The notes: generated from the sequence alone by a model not told the origin. Positions 1 through 10,600 are shown, counted from the first letter of the stretch. The stretch: DNA of 64,000 nucleotides from Pseudomonadota bacterium (GCA_029778535.1 JAKOQB010000144.1:41141-105140); one strand, 5' to 3'. Numbers and translations: made by a program.

Positions 1-1
1 G

Positions 2-367
<366 letters not shown>

Positions 368-397
368 CTCGGGCACAGATCGCCGTCGCCGGGCCGT

Positions 398-466
398 GCC
401 ATGCCCGCGAACGCGGGCATCCAGACGATGCGAGACCCACTGGATTCCCGCTTGCGCGGGAATGAC
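398..466. repeat. Two-hairpin intergenic repeat, copy 1
   Basis: Two adjacent palindromes fill the gap between the convergent rng and AhpD-like genes. The first is 401-420 (arms ATGCCCGCG / CGCGGGCAT). The second is 444-463 (arms ATTCCCGC / GCGGGAAT, loop TTGC). The second hairpin with its flank CTGGATTCCCGC recurs at 7618-7637. This is a REP-like family common in betaproteobacteria; it may also act as a bidirectional terminator here. Confidence 0.8.
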
Positions 467-475
467 ACGTCCAGC

Positions 476-1063
476 TCAGCTCTTCGGCACCCTTCCGAGC
501 AGATAGAACTCGTCGTTCGGCCGCATGCCGATCATGTTGGCCATGCGGTTCGACAGCGCGAAGAACGCGGCCACCGCGCCGATGTCCCAGATGTCCTCGT
601 CGCTGAAGCCGTGCGCGCGCAGGCTTTCGAAGTCCGCGTCGTCGATCGCGTATGCCTCGTTGGCGACCTTGAGCGCGAAGTCGAGCATCGCCTTCTGCCT
701 CGGCGTGATGTCGGCCTTGCGGTAGTTGATCGCGACCTGGTCGGCCAGCCGCGGATTCTTCGCGCGGATGCGCAGAATCGCGCCGTGCGCGACCACGCAG
801 TAATGGCACTGGTTGGCGCCGCTGGTGGCCACCACGATCATCTCGCGCTCGGCCTTGGTCAGGCCGCTGTCCTTTTCCATCAGCGCGTCGTGATAGGCGA
901 AGAACGCGCGGAACTCGTCCGGCCGGTGCGCCAGCGTCAGGAACACGTTGGGCACGAAGCCCGACTTCTCCTGCACCGCGAGGATGCGGGCCCGGATGTC
1001 CTCCGGCAGGTCCTTCAGTTCCGGCACCGGATAACGGCTGATTCGTTGAGGGGCTGCAGTCAT
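476..1063 (-). CDS. Alkylhydroperoxidase AhpD-like (peroxidase-related) protein
   Basis: A 195-residue protein of the carboxymuconolactone decarboxylase/AhpD fold. The redox motif is CHYC (residues 86-89) followed by VVAH, giving the CxxC...H arrangement expected for a thiol peroxidase-type active site. Length and the opening RYPVPELKDLPEDIR resemble the 'peroxidase-related enzyme' subfamily rather than AhpD itself. The ATG overlaps the msbA stop by 4 bases (ATGA), so it is translationally coupled downstream of msbA. The physiological substrate cannot be told from sequence. Fold and redox motif are clear; any link to LPS export is only positional. Confidence 0.85.
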   Translation of the reverse strand: MTAAPQRISRYPVPELKDLPEDIRARILAVQEKSGFVPNVFLTLAHRPDEFRAFFAYHDALMEKDSGLTKAEREMIVVATSGANQCHYCVVAHGAILRIRAKNPRLADQVAINYRKADITPRQKAMLDFALKVANEAYAIDDADFESLRAHGFSDEDIWDIGAVAAFFALSNRMANMIGMRPNDEFYLLGRVPKS

Positions 1064-2838
1064 GTCGTGACCTCCGCGGGAGCTGCAAACTGGATGCGGT
1101 ACAGATTCGAATACAGGCCGCCGCGCGCGAGCAGTTGCGCGTGCGTGCCGATCTCGACCAGGCGCCCGGCCTCGAGCACCGCGATGCGGTCGGCGCGCTC
1201 GATGGTCGACAGCCGGTGCGCGACGACGATCGTGGTTCGCCCGCGCAGCAGCCGCTCGAGCGAGGCCTGGATGAAGCGCTCGGATTCCGAGTCGAGCGCC
1301 GACGTAGCCTCGTCGAGCAGCAGGATCGGCGCGTTCTTCAGCAGCGCGCGCGCGATCGAAAGGCGCTGGCGCTGGCCGCCGGACAGCTTGACCGCGCCTT
1401 CGCCGACGCGGGTGTCGAGCCCGTGCGGCAGCGAGTCGATCAGCGGCAGCAGGTACGCGGCCTCCGCCGCCGCGCGGATCTGGGCCGCAGACGCTTCGCG
1501 CGCCGCGCCGTAGGCGATGTTGGCCGCGATCGTGTCGTCGAACAGCACCACGTCCTGCGACACCAGCGCGATCTGCCGGCGCAAACTCGCGAGCGTCAAC
1601 TCGCGCACGTCGATGCCGTCAATCAGGATCCTGCCCGCGGTCGGATCGATGAAGCGCGGGATCAGGTTGATCACCGTGGTCTTGCCGGCGCCGCTGGCGC
1701 CGACCAGCGCGACCATCTCGCCCGGCCGCACCGCGAGCGAAAAATCGGTGAGCGCCGGGTGCGCGGTGCCGGGATACTGGTGCGTGACCGCGCGCAGTTC
1801 GATGGCGCCGCCCGCGCGCTCGAGCGTGCGCGTGCCGGTGTCGGCCTCCTGCGCCGAGTCGGCCTGCGCGAACACGCTTTCGGCCGCGGCCAGCATGCGC
1901 GCCAGCGGACCATTGAGCCCCGCCAGGTGCCGCAGCGGCTGCAGCAGCAGCAGCGCCGCGGTCAGGAACGTCATGAAGTCGCCGGCGGAGAAATTCGCCG
2001 CGCGCGCCTGCCACAGCGCGGTGCCGATCACCAGCGCCAGCCCGATCGCGGCGATGATCTGCGTCAGCGGCGACGCCGCCGACCACGCGACCTGCATCTT
2101 CATCGCGAAGCGGCGCAGCTTGTTGTTGATCGCGCCGAAGCGCTCGGTCTCGTAGCCGAAGCCGCCGTAGACCTTGATCACGCGGCTGCCCTCGTGCGCC
2201 TCCTGCACCGCGCGCGTCATCTCGCCCAGCATCTGCTGGTTCTGCAGGTTCAGCCGCCGCAGCCGCGCGCTGAACGCGCGCAGCACCAGCGCCACCAGCG
2301 GCGCGACGATCAGGATCACCGCGGTCAGCTGCCAGTTGTAGTAGACGAGCACCGCCAGCAATGCGAGCACTGTCAGCGAATCGCGCACCGCGGTGGTCAT
2401 CACCTCGGCGGTGAGGGCGAGCGCGTTGCTCGCCTCGTTGATGAACTTGGAGATCACGATGCCCGACGGCGTGTTCTCCACCGTCGTCTGCGGCCAGTGC
2501 AGCAGCCGCTCGAACATCGTCGCGCGCAGGTCGAGCAGCACGAACTGCGACACGTGGTTCAGCAGGTAGCTGCTGGCGAAGGTCGACAGGCCGCGCACGA
2601 TGAACACGCCGACGAACGCGGCCGGGATCCAGATCCCGGCCCGGTCGTTGCGCTGGTAGAAGCCCTGGTCGAGCAGCAGCCCGGTGAGCTTCGGGATCGA
2701 CGCCTCGGTGGCCGCGGTGATCAGCATCGCCGCCACCGCGATCGCCAGCCACGCCCTGTGCGTCAGCACCAGCCGCAGCATGCGGCGGAAGGCGGGATCG
2801 GCGTAGAACGCGGGGCGTCGCAGGGAGGGATCGTTCAT
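1060..2838 (-). CDS. msbA: Lipid A/LPS core ABC flippase MsbA
   Basis: A 592-residue half-transporter: an N-terminal six-helix ABC membrane domain (about 20-310) fused to a nucleotide-binding domain. The NBD has Walker A GASGAGKTT (about 378-386), signature LSGGQRQR (about 483) and Walker B LLLDEATSALD (about 505-515). MsbA homodimers flip lipid A-core across the inner membrane. I chose the ATG at 2838 (MNDPSLRRPAF) because family similarity begins there; an in-frame extension to 2913 would run into the divergent gene's leader. Neighbouring LPS glycosyltransferases support the lipid A role over a generic drug exporter. It is coupled to the AhpD-like gene. Confidence 0.9.
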   Translation of the reverse strand: MNDPSLRRPAFYADPAFRRMLRLVLTHRAWLAIAVAAMLITAATEASIPKLTGLLLDQGFYQRNDRAGIWIPAAFVGVFIVRGLSTFASSYLLNHVSQFVLLDLRATMFERLLHWPQTTVENTPSGIVISKFINEASNALALTAEVMTTAVRDSLTVLALLAVLVYYNWQLTAVILIVAPLVALVLRAFSARLRRLNLQNQQMLGEMTRAVQEAHEGSRVIKVYGGFGYETERFGAINNKLRRFAMKMQVAWSAASPLTQIIAAIGLALVIGTALWQARAANFSAGDFMTFLTAALLLLQPLRHLAGLNGPLARMLAAAESVFAQADSAQEADTGTRTLERAGGAIELRAVTHQYPGTAHPALTDFSLAVRPGEMVALVGASGAGKTTVINLIPRFIDPTAGRILIDGIDVRELTLASLRRQIALVSQDVVLFDDTIAANIAYGAAREASAAQIRAAAEAAYLLPLIDSLPHGLDTRVGEGAVKLSGGQRQRLSIARALLKNAPILLLDEATSALDSESERFIQASLERLLRGRTTIVVAHRLSTIERADRIAVLEAGRLVEIGTHAQLLARGGLYSNLYRIQFAAPAEVTT

Positions 2839-2915
2839 TGCGATGTGCGGCCTAGAATCGCGCCGCGATGCGGCGCGGTCAGGCCGCGCGTAGTGTAGGC
2901 GATCAACTCCCACCG

Positions 2916-3842
2916 ATGCCGTCCCTGATCGTCCGCCTGCCCAATCACCTCGGTGACGCGTGCATGACGCTGCCGGCGCTGCGCCTGCTGGCCGGCCACG
3001 GCTACGAACTGGCGCTTGCCGGACGCGGCTGGGCGCCGGCGCTGTTCGCGGCCTATCCGTGGCCGGTGGTCGCGCTCGCCGCCCAGCGCGGCGAGCGGCT
3101 GCGCGCGCTGCACGGGTGGCGCACCGCGCATGCCGACGGGCGCGGACTGCTGTTCACGAATTCGTTCTCCACCGCGCTCGAGTTCCGGCTCGCCGGGCTG
3201 CGGCCGATCGGCTACGCGGCCGATGCGCGCCGGCTGCTGCTGGCGCGCGCGGTCGCGCGGCCGCGCATCGACGCCGGCGTGCACATGGTCGAGTACTACT
3301 ACCGTCTCGCCGCGCAACTGGTGCCAAACGCGCCGCCGTTGCCGCGCGAACTGGAGCTGCGCGTCACCGACGCGGCCCGGCAACGCGCGCGCGCACTGCT
3401 GCACGACGCCGGCGTCAGCGGCGATTACGTCGTGCTGTGTCCGGTCGCGGTCGGCCTGCACCGTGGCAGGGTCAAGGCGTGGGGCGGCTTTGGCGCGCTG
3501 TGTGACGCGCTGCGCGCGCGCGGGATGAACGCCGTCGTCTGCCCCGGCCCCGGCGAGCGCGACGCGGTGTTCAAGGCCACCCCTAACGCGACGCTGCTCG
3601 CCGAAACCGATGTCGGCACCTTTGCCGCGCTGCTGGCGGGCAGCCGGCTGGTCGTCGCCAACGACAGCGGTTCGGGCCATCTCGCCGCCGCGGTCGGCGT
3701 ACGACTGGTCAGCGTGTTCGGCGTCACCGATCCGGCCGCGACGCGGCCGTGGGGCGCGCGCGTGACGCTGGTCGGATCGGCGAAGGGCTGGCCGGATTAC
3801 GCCGTGGTCGAGGCCGCCGTGGCACGCGCGCTGTCCGCCTGA
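2916..3842 (+). CDS. Glycosyltransferase family 9 (ADP-heptose:LPS heptosyltransferase-like)
   Basis: A 308-residue GT9/GT-B protein that probably adds heptose to the LPS inner core from ADP-heptose on the cytoplasmic face. It opens with the family motif IVRLPNHLGDACMTLPAL and carries the C-terminal nucleotide-sugar binding stretch LVVANDSGSGHLAAAVG and the VFGVTDPAATRPWG segment. Start 2916 is chosen because the preceding in-frame codons have no similarity. Transcribed divergently from msbA across a 77-bp gap. Its last 46 bases overlap the 3' end of the convergent O-antigen ligase gene. Whether it is WaaF, WaaC or WaaQ type cannot be decided. Confidence 0.85.
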   Translation: MPSLIVRLPNHLGDACMTLPALRLLAGHGYELALAGRGWAPALFAAYPWPVVALAAQRGERLRALHGWRTAHADGRGLLFTNSFSTALEFRLAGLRPIGYAADARRLLLARAVARPRIDAGVHMVEYYYRLAAQLVPNAPPLPRELELRVTDAARQRARALLHDAGVSGDYVVLCPVAVGLHRGRVKAWGGFGALCDALRARGMNAVVCPGPGERDAVFKATPNATLLAETDVGTFAALLAGSRLVVANDSGSGHLAAAVGVRLVSVFGVTDPAATRPWGARVTLVGSAKGWPDYAVVEAAVARALSA

Positions 3843-5080
3843 TCGGCGCGATCGCTCTCGCGCGCCAGCAGGCAGCCGAGCAGCAGCGCGATCATGTGGC
3901 CTTCGTTGAAGCTCTCAAAATGGGAGTTGGCGAGACTCGTCGTGCACCACATCGCGAGGATTGCCAGCGCGGCCGCGCGATATGGCTGCGGTGCGCGCTG
4001 GCGCGCGGCGGCGAAGAGGAACCAGGCGAATGCGAGCGTGCCGAGCACGCCGGCCCGCACTTGGATCCACAGGTACTGGTTGTGCGGATCGGTGCCCTGG
4101 CGCCGCCGCCAGTCGGTGTATTCGCGCGTGACGCGCGCGTTGTACGCCGGCGCGAAGCCGCCGCTGCCGTAGCCGAGCAGCGGGCGTTCGGCAATCAGCC
4201 GCGCGGTCTCGCGCCACAGCAGCAGGCGAAAGCCGACCGAGCCGCCGTCTTCCGACCTCGACGTGTGCGTGGCTTCCTTCCAGCCCAGCTCGAATCGCTC
4301 CCTCGCCATCGGCGCCAGCAGCACGGTCGCGGCGAACGCGGCCGGAATCGCGACCAGTGCCACGCGACGCGCGCGGCCTTGCAGCAGCAGCAGCGCCGCC
4401 ACGGCACCCATCACCACGAGTCCGATCTGCGCGCTGCGGCCGGCGGTCACGAGGAACAGGCTCGCGACCAGCACGACGGCGGCACTGACGAGCGCGATGC
4501 GCAGCCGCCGAGCGAGTCCGTCTTCGTACAGCGCCGCGACCACTGCGAGGAAGGCGGCAACTGCAAACGCGAGTCCCTGCGTGACGCCGTTGCGCAGCAC
4601 GGTGCCGGCAGGATGGATCGGAAACACGCGGTAATCGAGCGCCCAGGTGATCCAGGCTGCGAGCGCGCCGACGAGCGTCGCCGCGACCAGCGTCAGCACG
4701 AGCCGCAACTTCCACGCGCGGCTGTCGAACACGGCGAGCGCGACGATCAGCGCGAGCAGTGTGCGCCAGCTCCAGAAGTGCGCGAACCGCTCCGACCACG
4801 ACGCCGCACTCCACAGCATCGACAGCGCCATCACCGCGAAGAACAGCAGGGCCGCGCGCGGCAGCGGTTCGCGCAGCACCGAGCGCAGCCGCACGCGCGC
4901 GGTCGGCAGCAACGCAAACGCCAGCAGCAACAGCGCCGCACCCCAGTTCGCTGCGATCGGGCTCGCGAACGCGCCGACCAATGCGATCAGCGCGCAAGTG
5001 CGGGCGGCGGTACGAAGGAACTCCTCCCGCGACGGCGCAGCGTCAGCCGCGGTCACCGCGCGGGTCATGCACGCCACCAT
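3797..5080 (-). CDS. O-antigen ligase family membrane protein (WaaL-like)
   Basis: A 427-residue polytopic inner-membrane protein with about ten hydrophobic segments and a large periplasmic loop near residues 260-330 containing LLGYGSGGFAPAYN and TDPHNQYLW, which is the Wzy_C/O-antigen ligase signature. Such proteins transfer undecaprenyl-linked polysaccharide to lipid A-core in the periplasm. Two in-frame ATGs (5080 and 5068) are possible; neither has a clear ribosome site. It is convergent with the GT9 gene (46-bp antisense overlap) and divergent from a GT2 gene. A Wzy polymerase is the alternative, since ligases and polymerases share this domain. Confidence 0.85.
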   Translation of the reverse strand: MVACMTRAVTAADAAPSREEFLRTAARTCALIALVGAFASPIAANWGAALLLLAFALLPTARVRLRSVLREPLPRAALLFFAVMALSMLWSAASWSERFAHFWSWRTLLALIVALAVFDSRAWKLRLVLTLVAATLVGALAAWITWALDYRVFPIHPAGTVLRNGVTQGLAFAVAAFLAVVAALYEDGLARRLRIALVSAAVVLVASLFLVTAGRSAQIGLVVMGAVAALLLLQGRARRVALVAIPAAFAATVLLAPMARERFELGWKEATHTSRSEDGGSVGFRLLLWRETARLIAERPLLGYGSGGFAPAYNARVTREYTDWRRRQGTDPHNQYLWIQVRAGVLGTLAFAWFLFAAARQRAPQPYRAAALAILAMWCTTSLANSHFESFNEGHMIALLLGCLLARESDRADQADSARATAASTTA

Positions 5081-5122
5081 CGGATAGCATTCGCGGGATC
5101 CGGATGCAACTGAAGAGCCACC

Positions 5123-5998
5123 GTGCCTGAACAGCGCGCAAGTCTACCGGCGGTGAGCGTCGTCACGCCGACCAGGGACCGGCCGGCGCTGCTGCCGCGC
5201 GCGCTGCGCTCGCTGCTCGCGCAGCGGCGCACCGACTGGGAATGGATCGTGATCGACGACGGCTCGGCCGCCGGCGCGACCGCCGCGATCGAAGGCGCCG
5301 ATACGCGCATCCGCATGCACCGCAATCCGACTTCGCAGGGGGCGGCCGCGGCGCGCAACCGCGGCATTGCGCTCGCAGCGGCGCCGCTGGTCGCGTTCCT
5401 CGACGACGACGACGAGTACGAGGCCGCGTATCTCGAAGCGGTCGTGTCCGCCTTCGAGCAGCAGCCGGCGGCGTCGTTCTGCATGACCGGCGTCACGCGC
5501 GTGTTTGCGGATGGCACCACGCGCGCCGAGCCATTCGACGCGGATGCCACGGATAATGACTTCCTGCGCCGCGCGTCGGCGTCGCGCGGGCTGGCGCTGC
5601 GCACCGCGACGCTGCGGCGGCTCGACGGCTTCGACGAATCGCTCGGCGTGTCGGAGGACATCGATCTCTTGATGCGCGCGGTCGCCGCCGGCGCGCGGCC
5701 GCTGTTCGTGCGCGAGCCGCTGGTGCGGATCCACGAACACGCCGGGGCGAGCCTGAGCCGCACGTCGAGGGCAGCGATCCACGTTGCGGCGTCCGAATCG
5801 CTGTGGCAGCGCCATCAGGCGATCTTGCGCACGCACCGCGCGCTGTGGCGCCACTATGGCGGCGTGCACGCGGCCAATCTGTATCGCGCCGGCCGGAGCC
5901 AGGAGGCGCGCGCGATGCTGCGCAAACTGGTCTCGCACGTCGATGCGGTGCCGCGCGCGCTCGAAATCCTGTTCCGTTTCGAATGCCGGTCGCGCTGA
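5123..5998 (+). CDS. Glycosyltransferase family 2
   Basis: A 291-residue GT-A fold enzyme beginning at a GTG. The nucleotide-sugar binding start VSVVTPTRDRPALLPRAL and the metal-binding acidic cluster FLDDDDEYE (about residues 93-99) are typical of GT2. The C-terminal part is helical, with HYGGVHAANLYRAG in a TPR-like stretch. It is first of three GT2 genes joined by overlaps (TGATG at 5996-6000), so the three are probably one transcriptional unit acting in turn on the LPS core or O-antigen. Donor and acceptor are unknown. Confidence 0.85.
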   Translation: MPEQRASLPAVSVVTPTRDRPALLPRALRSLLAQRRTDWEWIVIDDGSAAGATAAIEGADTRIRMHRNPTSQGAAAARNRGIALAAAPLVAFLDDDDEYEAAYLEAVVSAFEQQPAASFCMTGVTRVFADGTTRAEPFDADATDNDFLRRASASRGLALRTATLRRLDGFDESLGVSEDIDLLMRAVAAGARPLFVREPLVRIHEHAGASLSRTSRAAIHVAASESLWQRHQAILRTHRALWRHYGGVHAANLYRAGRSQEARAMLRKLVSHVDAVPRALEILFRFECRSR

Positions 5999-6777
5999 TG
6001 GACCGGGCGCCGCGCCTGTCGGTGGCGATCATCACCCGCAACGAGGCGCACAACATCGCCGACTGCCTCGCCAGCGTCGCGTTCGCGGACGAGGTCGTGG
6101 TCGTCGACAGCGGCAGCACCGACGCGACGGTTGCGCTCGCGCGCGCGCGCGGCGCGCGCGTGATTGAAACCGACTGGCCCGGATTCGGCGTGCAGAAGAA
6201 CCGCGCGGTCGAAGCGTGCCGCGGCGACTGGGTCCTGTCGCTCGACGCCGACGAGCGCGTCAGCCCCGAACTGCGCGCGGAGATCGAGCGCGCGCTCGCC
6301 GCGCCGGGCTTCGACGTGTACGAAATGCCGCGCCGCTCGTACTACGTCGGCCGCTTCATGCGGCATGGCGGCTGGTGGCCGGATCACTGCGCGCGGCTGT
6401 TCCGGCGCGGTACCGCGCGCTTCTCCGATGCGCGCGTGCACGAGCGGCTCGTCACCGAGGGTTCGATCGGGCGCCTGTCCGCGCCGCTGGTCCACTACAG
6501 TTTCCGCACGATGGAAGCGGTGCTCGACAAGGTCAACCACTACTCGTCGGCGTCGGCGCAGACGCTCGCCGAACGCGGCGCGGCGCCCGGACTCGCAACT
6601 GCGATCGTGCACGGCATCGCGGCGTTCCTGCGCACGTATGTCTTCAAGCTCGGCTTCCTCGACGGCAGGCACGGCTTCATGCTCGCGGTCAGCAATGCCG
6701 AAGGCTCGTACTACCGCTACGTGAAGGCGATGCTGCTCGCGGAAAAGCGCCGCCGCGGCGACAGCGACGGATGCTGA
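5998..6777 (+). CDS. LPS core glycosyltransferase, WaaE/KdtX-like GT2
   Basis: A 259-residue GT2 protein. The start LSVAIITRNEAHNIADCLAS, the DSGSTDAT loop and SLDADERVS (metal-binding DxD about residues 81-85) are hallmarks of the WaaE/KdtX beta-1,4-glucosyltransferase group that decorates inner-core heptose. HGGWWPDHCARLFRRG and a YVFKLGFLDGRHGF motif near the C-terminus also fit. The ATG at 5998 overlaps the upstream stop (TGATG); an ATG at 5983 is possible. Placement between two other GT2 genes supports LPS core assembly. The exact sugar is inferred from family only. Confidence 0.87.
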   Translation: MDRAPRLSVAIITRNEAHNIADCLASVAFADEVVVVDSGSTDATVALARARGARVIETDWPGFGVQKNRAVEACRGDWVLSLDADERVSPELRAEIERALAAPGFDVYEMPRRSYYVGRFMRHGGWWPDHCARLFRRGTARFSDARVHERLVTEGSIGRLSAPLVHYSFRTMEAVLDKVNHYSSASAQTLAERGAAPGLATAIVHGIAAFLRTYVFKLGFLDGRHGFMLAVSNAEGSYYRYVKAMLLAEKRRRGDSDGC

Positions 6778-7670
6778 TCTCGGTCATCGTCGCCACCTAC
6801 AACCGCCCCGATGCGCTGCGCGCAGTGCTCGCCGGTTTCTGCCAGCAGACCGACCGCGAGTTCGAACTGCTGGTCGCCGACGACGGCTCGCGCGACGACA
6901 CGCGCGCGCTGGTCGAATCGATCGCGGCGAACGCGCCGATCCCGATCGCGCACGTGTGGCACGAGGACACCGGCTTCCGGCTGGCGGCGATCCGCAACCG
7001 AGCGGCCGCGCAGGCGCGCGGCGAGTACCTGATCTTCGTCGACGGCGACTGCGTGCCGCTGCCCGACTTCGTCGCCCGGCACCGCGCGCTCGCCGAACCG
7101 GGCTGGATGGTGGCGGGCAACCGGCTGCTGCTTTCGGAAGGCTTCACGCGCCGCGTGCTCGCGGAGCGGGTGCCGATCCACCGCTGGACGCTCGCGCAAT
7201 GGCTCGCCGCGCGCGGGCGCGGCGACATCAACCGCGTGCTGCCGCTGCTGCGGCTGCCGCTCGGCCCGCTGCGCAGGATCGGCGGCACGCGCTGGCCGCG
7301 CGTGCGAGGTTGCAACATGGCGGTGTGGCGTAGCGATCTGGCCGCCGTCAACGGTTTCGACGAAAGCTTCCGGGGCTGGGGCTACGAGGATTCCGACTTC
7401 GCGGTGCGGCTGGTCAACGCCGGCGTCGGGCTGAAGAAGGGCGCGTTCGCCACCGGGCTCCTGCACCTGTGGCACCGCGAGAACGATCGCGCGCGCGAAG
7501 GCGCGAACTGGGAGCGGCTGCAGCAACGGATCCGCTCGCGCGACACGCGCGCCGAGACCGGGCTGAATCGCTACGTGCCCGGCAGCGTCGTTCCCGAGGA
7601 AGCGGGAACCCAGCTGGATTCCCGCTTGCGCGGGAATGACACATCAGCACATGGCGCGGATCAGCCGTAA
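6771..7670 (+). CDS. Glycosyltransferase family 2 with galactosyltransferase-type C-terminus; tail encoded by a repeat
   Basis: A 299-residue GT2. It opens LISVIVATYNRPDALRAV, with metal-binding FVDGDCVPLPD (about residue 88) and a GT7-type C-terminal segment NGFDESFRGWGYEDSDFA that positions acceptor and donor. Start ATG 6771 overlaps the previous stop by 7 bases. The last roughly 26 residues (VVPEEAGTQLDSRLRGND and beyond) are not enzyme: they are the translation of the two-hairpin repeat at 7587-7640, so the ancestral stop was lost or replaced by repeat insertion. The stop codon also overlaps the convergent dnaE 3' end by 10 bases. Likely LPS core or O-antigen assembly. Confidence 0.87.
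   Translation: MLISVIVATYNRPDALRAVLAGFCQQTDREFELLVADDGSRDDTRALVESIAANAPIPIAHVWHEDTGFRLAAIRNRAAAQARGEYLIFVDGDCVPLPDFVARHRALAEPGWMVAGNRLLLSEGFTRRVLAERVPIHRWTLAQWLAARGRGDINRVLPLLRLPLGPLRRIGGTRWPRVRGCNMAVWRSDLAAVNGFDESFRGWGYEDSDFAVRLVNAGVGLKKGAFATGLLHLWHRENDRAREGANWERLQQRIRSRDTRAETGLNRYVPGSVVPEEAGTQLDSRLRGNDTSAHGADQP
7587..7640. repeat. Two-hairpin repeat, copy 2, inside a coding region
   Basis: Palindromes about 7590-7608 (arms GTTCCCG / CGGGAAC) and 7618-7637 (arms ATTCCCGC / GCGGGAAT, loop TTGC), separated by CCAGCTGG. The second hairpin is identical to 444-463. It is read in frame as the C-terminal tail of the preceding glycosyltransferase and lies just before the convergent dnaE stop. Confidence 0.85.
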
Positions 7671-10600
7671 CTGAAACCCACGCCGCGCACGCGCGGCTGC
7701 GCGCGCAGCTCCTCGAGCAGGCGCTCGTCGCCGCGCACGCGCCAGGCGTCCGGCAGGCGCAGATCGGCGCAGCCGCCGCGGTTGGCGACGTGCAGCACCA
7801 CGCGGCAGCCGCCGTTGCCCTCGCCGTTGCCGTTGGCCACGCGATACGGCACCAGCGCGTCCTTCAGTTTCGCCACGCTCGCGACACCATCGACCTCGAT
7901 CCGCAGCGCGGCCTGCGCGCGCGCGCGCGCCTCCGCCAGATCGATGATCTCGTCGGCCAGCACCGACAGCCGCTCGCCGTCGCCGGCGCGCACGCGCCCG
8001 GTGACGAATACCAGCGTGTCCTCCTTCAGCAGCGCGCGCTTGCGGTCGAACAGTTCGGCGAACACGGTGATCTCGATCGCCGCGGTGGCGTCGTCGAGCA
8101 CGATCACGCCGATGCGGCCGCGCCGCGTGTTCTGCGCGCGTGCCGACACGATGATGCCGGCGATGCGGATCGGATCGCTGCGCATGCCCGGCCCACCCGC
8201 CGCCGGTCGCACGTCGGCGAGCTTCAGCGACGCGAGCCGGCGCGCCTCGGCCTCGTATTCCTTGAACAGATGGCCGCTGAAGTAATAGCCGAGCGCGAGC
8301 TTCTCGTTGGCGAGCCGCTCGCGCTCGCTCCACGGCGCCGCCGCCACGTACTCGACCGCGGCCGCCTCCATCGCGCCGCCGAACAGGCTCGCCTGCCCGG
8401 CGCTCGCATCCGCGCGGTCGGCCGCCTCCATCGCGCGGCCCACGCTGGCCAGCAGTTTCGCGCGATCAGCATCGAGCGCGTCGAACGCGCCGGCGCGCAC
8501 CAGCGCCTCGATCACGCGCCGGTTGACGATGCGGCGATCGACCCGCGCGCAGAAGTCGAACAGACTCGTGAACCGCCCGCTTGCGCGCACCGCGAGCAGA
8601 TGTTCGATCGCGCCCTGCCCCGTGCCCTTGATCGCGCCCAGCCCGTAGCGGATCGTCTTCGCATCGACCGGCTCGAAACGGTATGTGCCGCGGTTCACGT
8701 CCGGCGCTTCGATCGTGAGGCCGAGCGCGCGGCTGTCCTCGACCAGCACCTTTACGCTGTCGGTTTCCCCCATCAGCGCGGACAGGTTGGCCGCCATGAA
8801 CGCGGCCGGATGGTGCGCCTTGAAGTACGCGGTCTGGTAGGCGACCAGCGCGTACGCGGCCGCATGGCTCTTGTTGAACCCGTAGCCCGCGAACTTCTCC
8901 ATCTGGTCGAACAAGAGCTGCGCCTTGTTCTCCGGCATGCCGCGCTCGACCGCGCCCTTGAGAAAGATCTCGCGCTGCTGGGCCATCTCCTCGGGCTTCT
9001 TCTTGCCCATCGCCCGCCGCAGCAGGTCGGCGCCGCCCAACGTGTAGCCGCCGATGACCTGCGCGATGGTCATCACGTGCTCCTGATACGTCATGACGCC
9101 ATAGGTCGGACCGAGGATCGGCTCCAGCCGCGGGTCGAGATACTCGATCCTCTTGCCGTGCTTGCGATCGCAGAACTCGGGGATCAGGTCCATCGGCCCC
9201 GGGCGATACAGCGCGTTCAGCGCGATCAGGTCCTCGAGCACGGAGGGTTTCGCCCGCTTGAGCATGCCGCGCATGCCCTGCGAGTCGAACTGGAACACCG
9301 CGGTCGTGTCGGCGCGGCGGAACACCTCGTAGGTCTTCGCGTCGTCGAGCGGCAGGTCGTCGAGCGTCAGCGTCGACATTGGATCAAGCTGCTTTACATA
9401 GCGCAGCGCGAGATCGAGGATCGTCAGCGTGGTCAGGCCCAGGAAGTCGAACTTGACCAGCCCGATCGCCTCGACGTCGTCCTTGTCGAACTGGCTCACC
9501 ACCGCGTCCGGTGCGCCTTGCGCGCAGTACAGCGGGCAGAAGTCGGTCAGCTTGCCGGGCGCGATCAGCACGCCGCCCGCGTGCATGCCGACGTTGCGCG
9601 TCAGCCCTTCGAGCGGCTTCGACAGCTCGACCAGTTCCGCGTATTCCTCGTCGGCCTTCACCGCCTCGGCGAACGCGGGCTCCTCGGCAAGCGCGCGCTC
9701 GAGGGTCCACGGGTCGGCCGGGTTGTGCGGGATCAGCTTCGACAGCGTGTCGCACTTGGTGTACGGCAGGTCGAGCACGCGGCCGACATCGCGCACCACG
9801 GCCTTGGCGCCGAGCGTGCCGAAGGTGGCGATCTGGCTCACCGCGGCCGCGCCGTACTTGCGCTTCACGTAATCGATCACGCGGTCGCGGTTGTCCTGGC
9901 AGAAGTCGATGTCGAAGTCCGGCATCGACACGCGCTCGGGATTGAGGAACCGCTCGAACAGAAGCTCGTAGCGCAGCGGATCGAGGTCGGTGATGTTCAG
10001 CGAATACGCGGCGAGCGAGCCCGCGCCCGAGCCGCGCCCGGGGCCGACCGGGATCCCGTTTTCCTTCGCCCAGTTGATGAAGTCGGCGACGATCAGGAAA
10101 TAGCCGGAGAAGCCCATCTTCGCGATCGTCGCCAGCTCCCATTCGAGCCGCCCGACATACGCCGGCCGCTGGCGGTCGCGCTCGGCGGCGTCGGGAAAGA
10201 GTTTCAGCAGCCGCCTCTCGAGGCCCTCGAGCGCGAGGTTGCGGCAATGCTCGTCGAGCGTGACGCCGGGCGGCGTCGGAAAGTCCGGCAGCCGCGGCTT
10301 GCCGAGCACGAGTTGCAGGTTGCAGCGGCGCGCGATCTCGATCGTGTTCGCGAGCGCGGCCGGAACGTCGCGGAACAGTTCCGCCATCTCCGCCGCGCTC
10401 TTGAAGTACTGCTGCGCGGTGAAGCGGCGCGGCCGGCGCGGATCGGCGAGCGTGTAGCCCTCGGCGATGCAAACGCGCGCCTCGTGCGCGCGGAACTCGG
10501 ACGCATCGACGAACTGCACCGGGTGTGTGGCGACCACCGGCAACGCGAGTTCGAGCGCAAGTGCGAGCGACGCGCTCGTGCACGCGTCGTCGCCGTTGCG

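Noticed and set aside
1135..2898. Long open frame antisense to msbA
   Set aside because: Composition-driven shadow with no recognisable domain; msbA has all ABC motifs on the minus strand.
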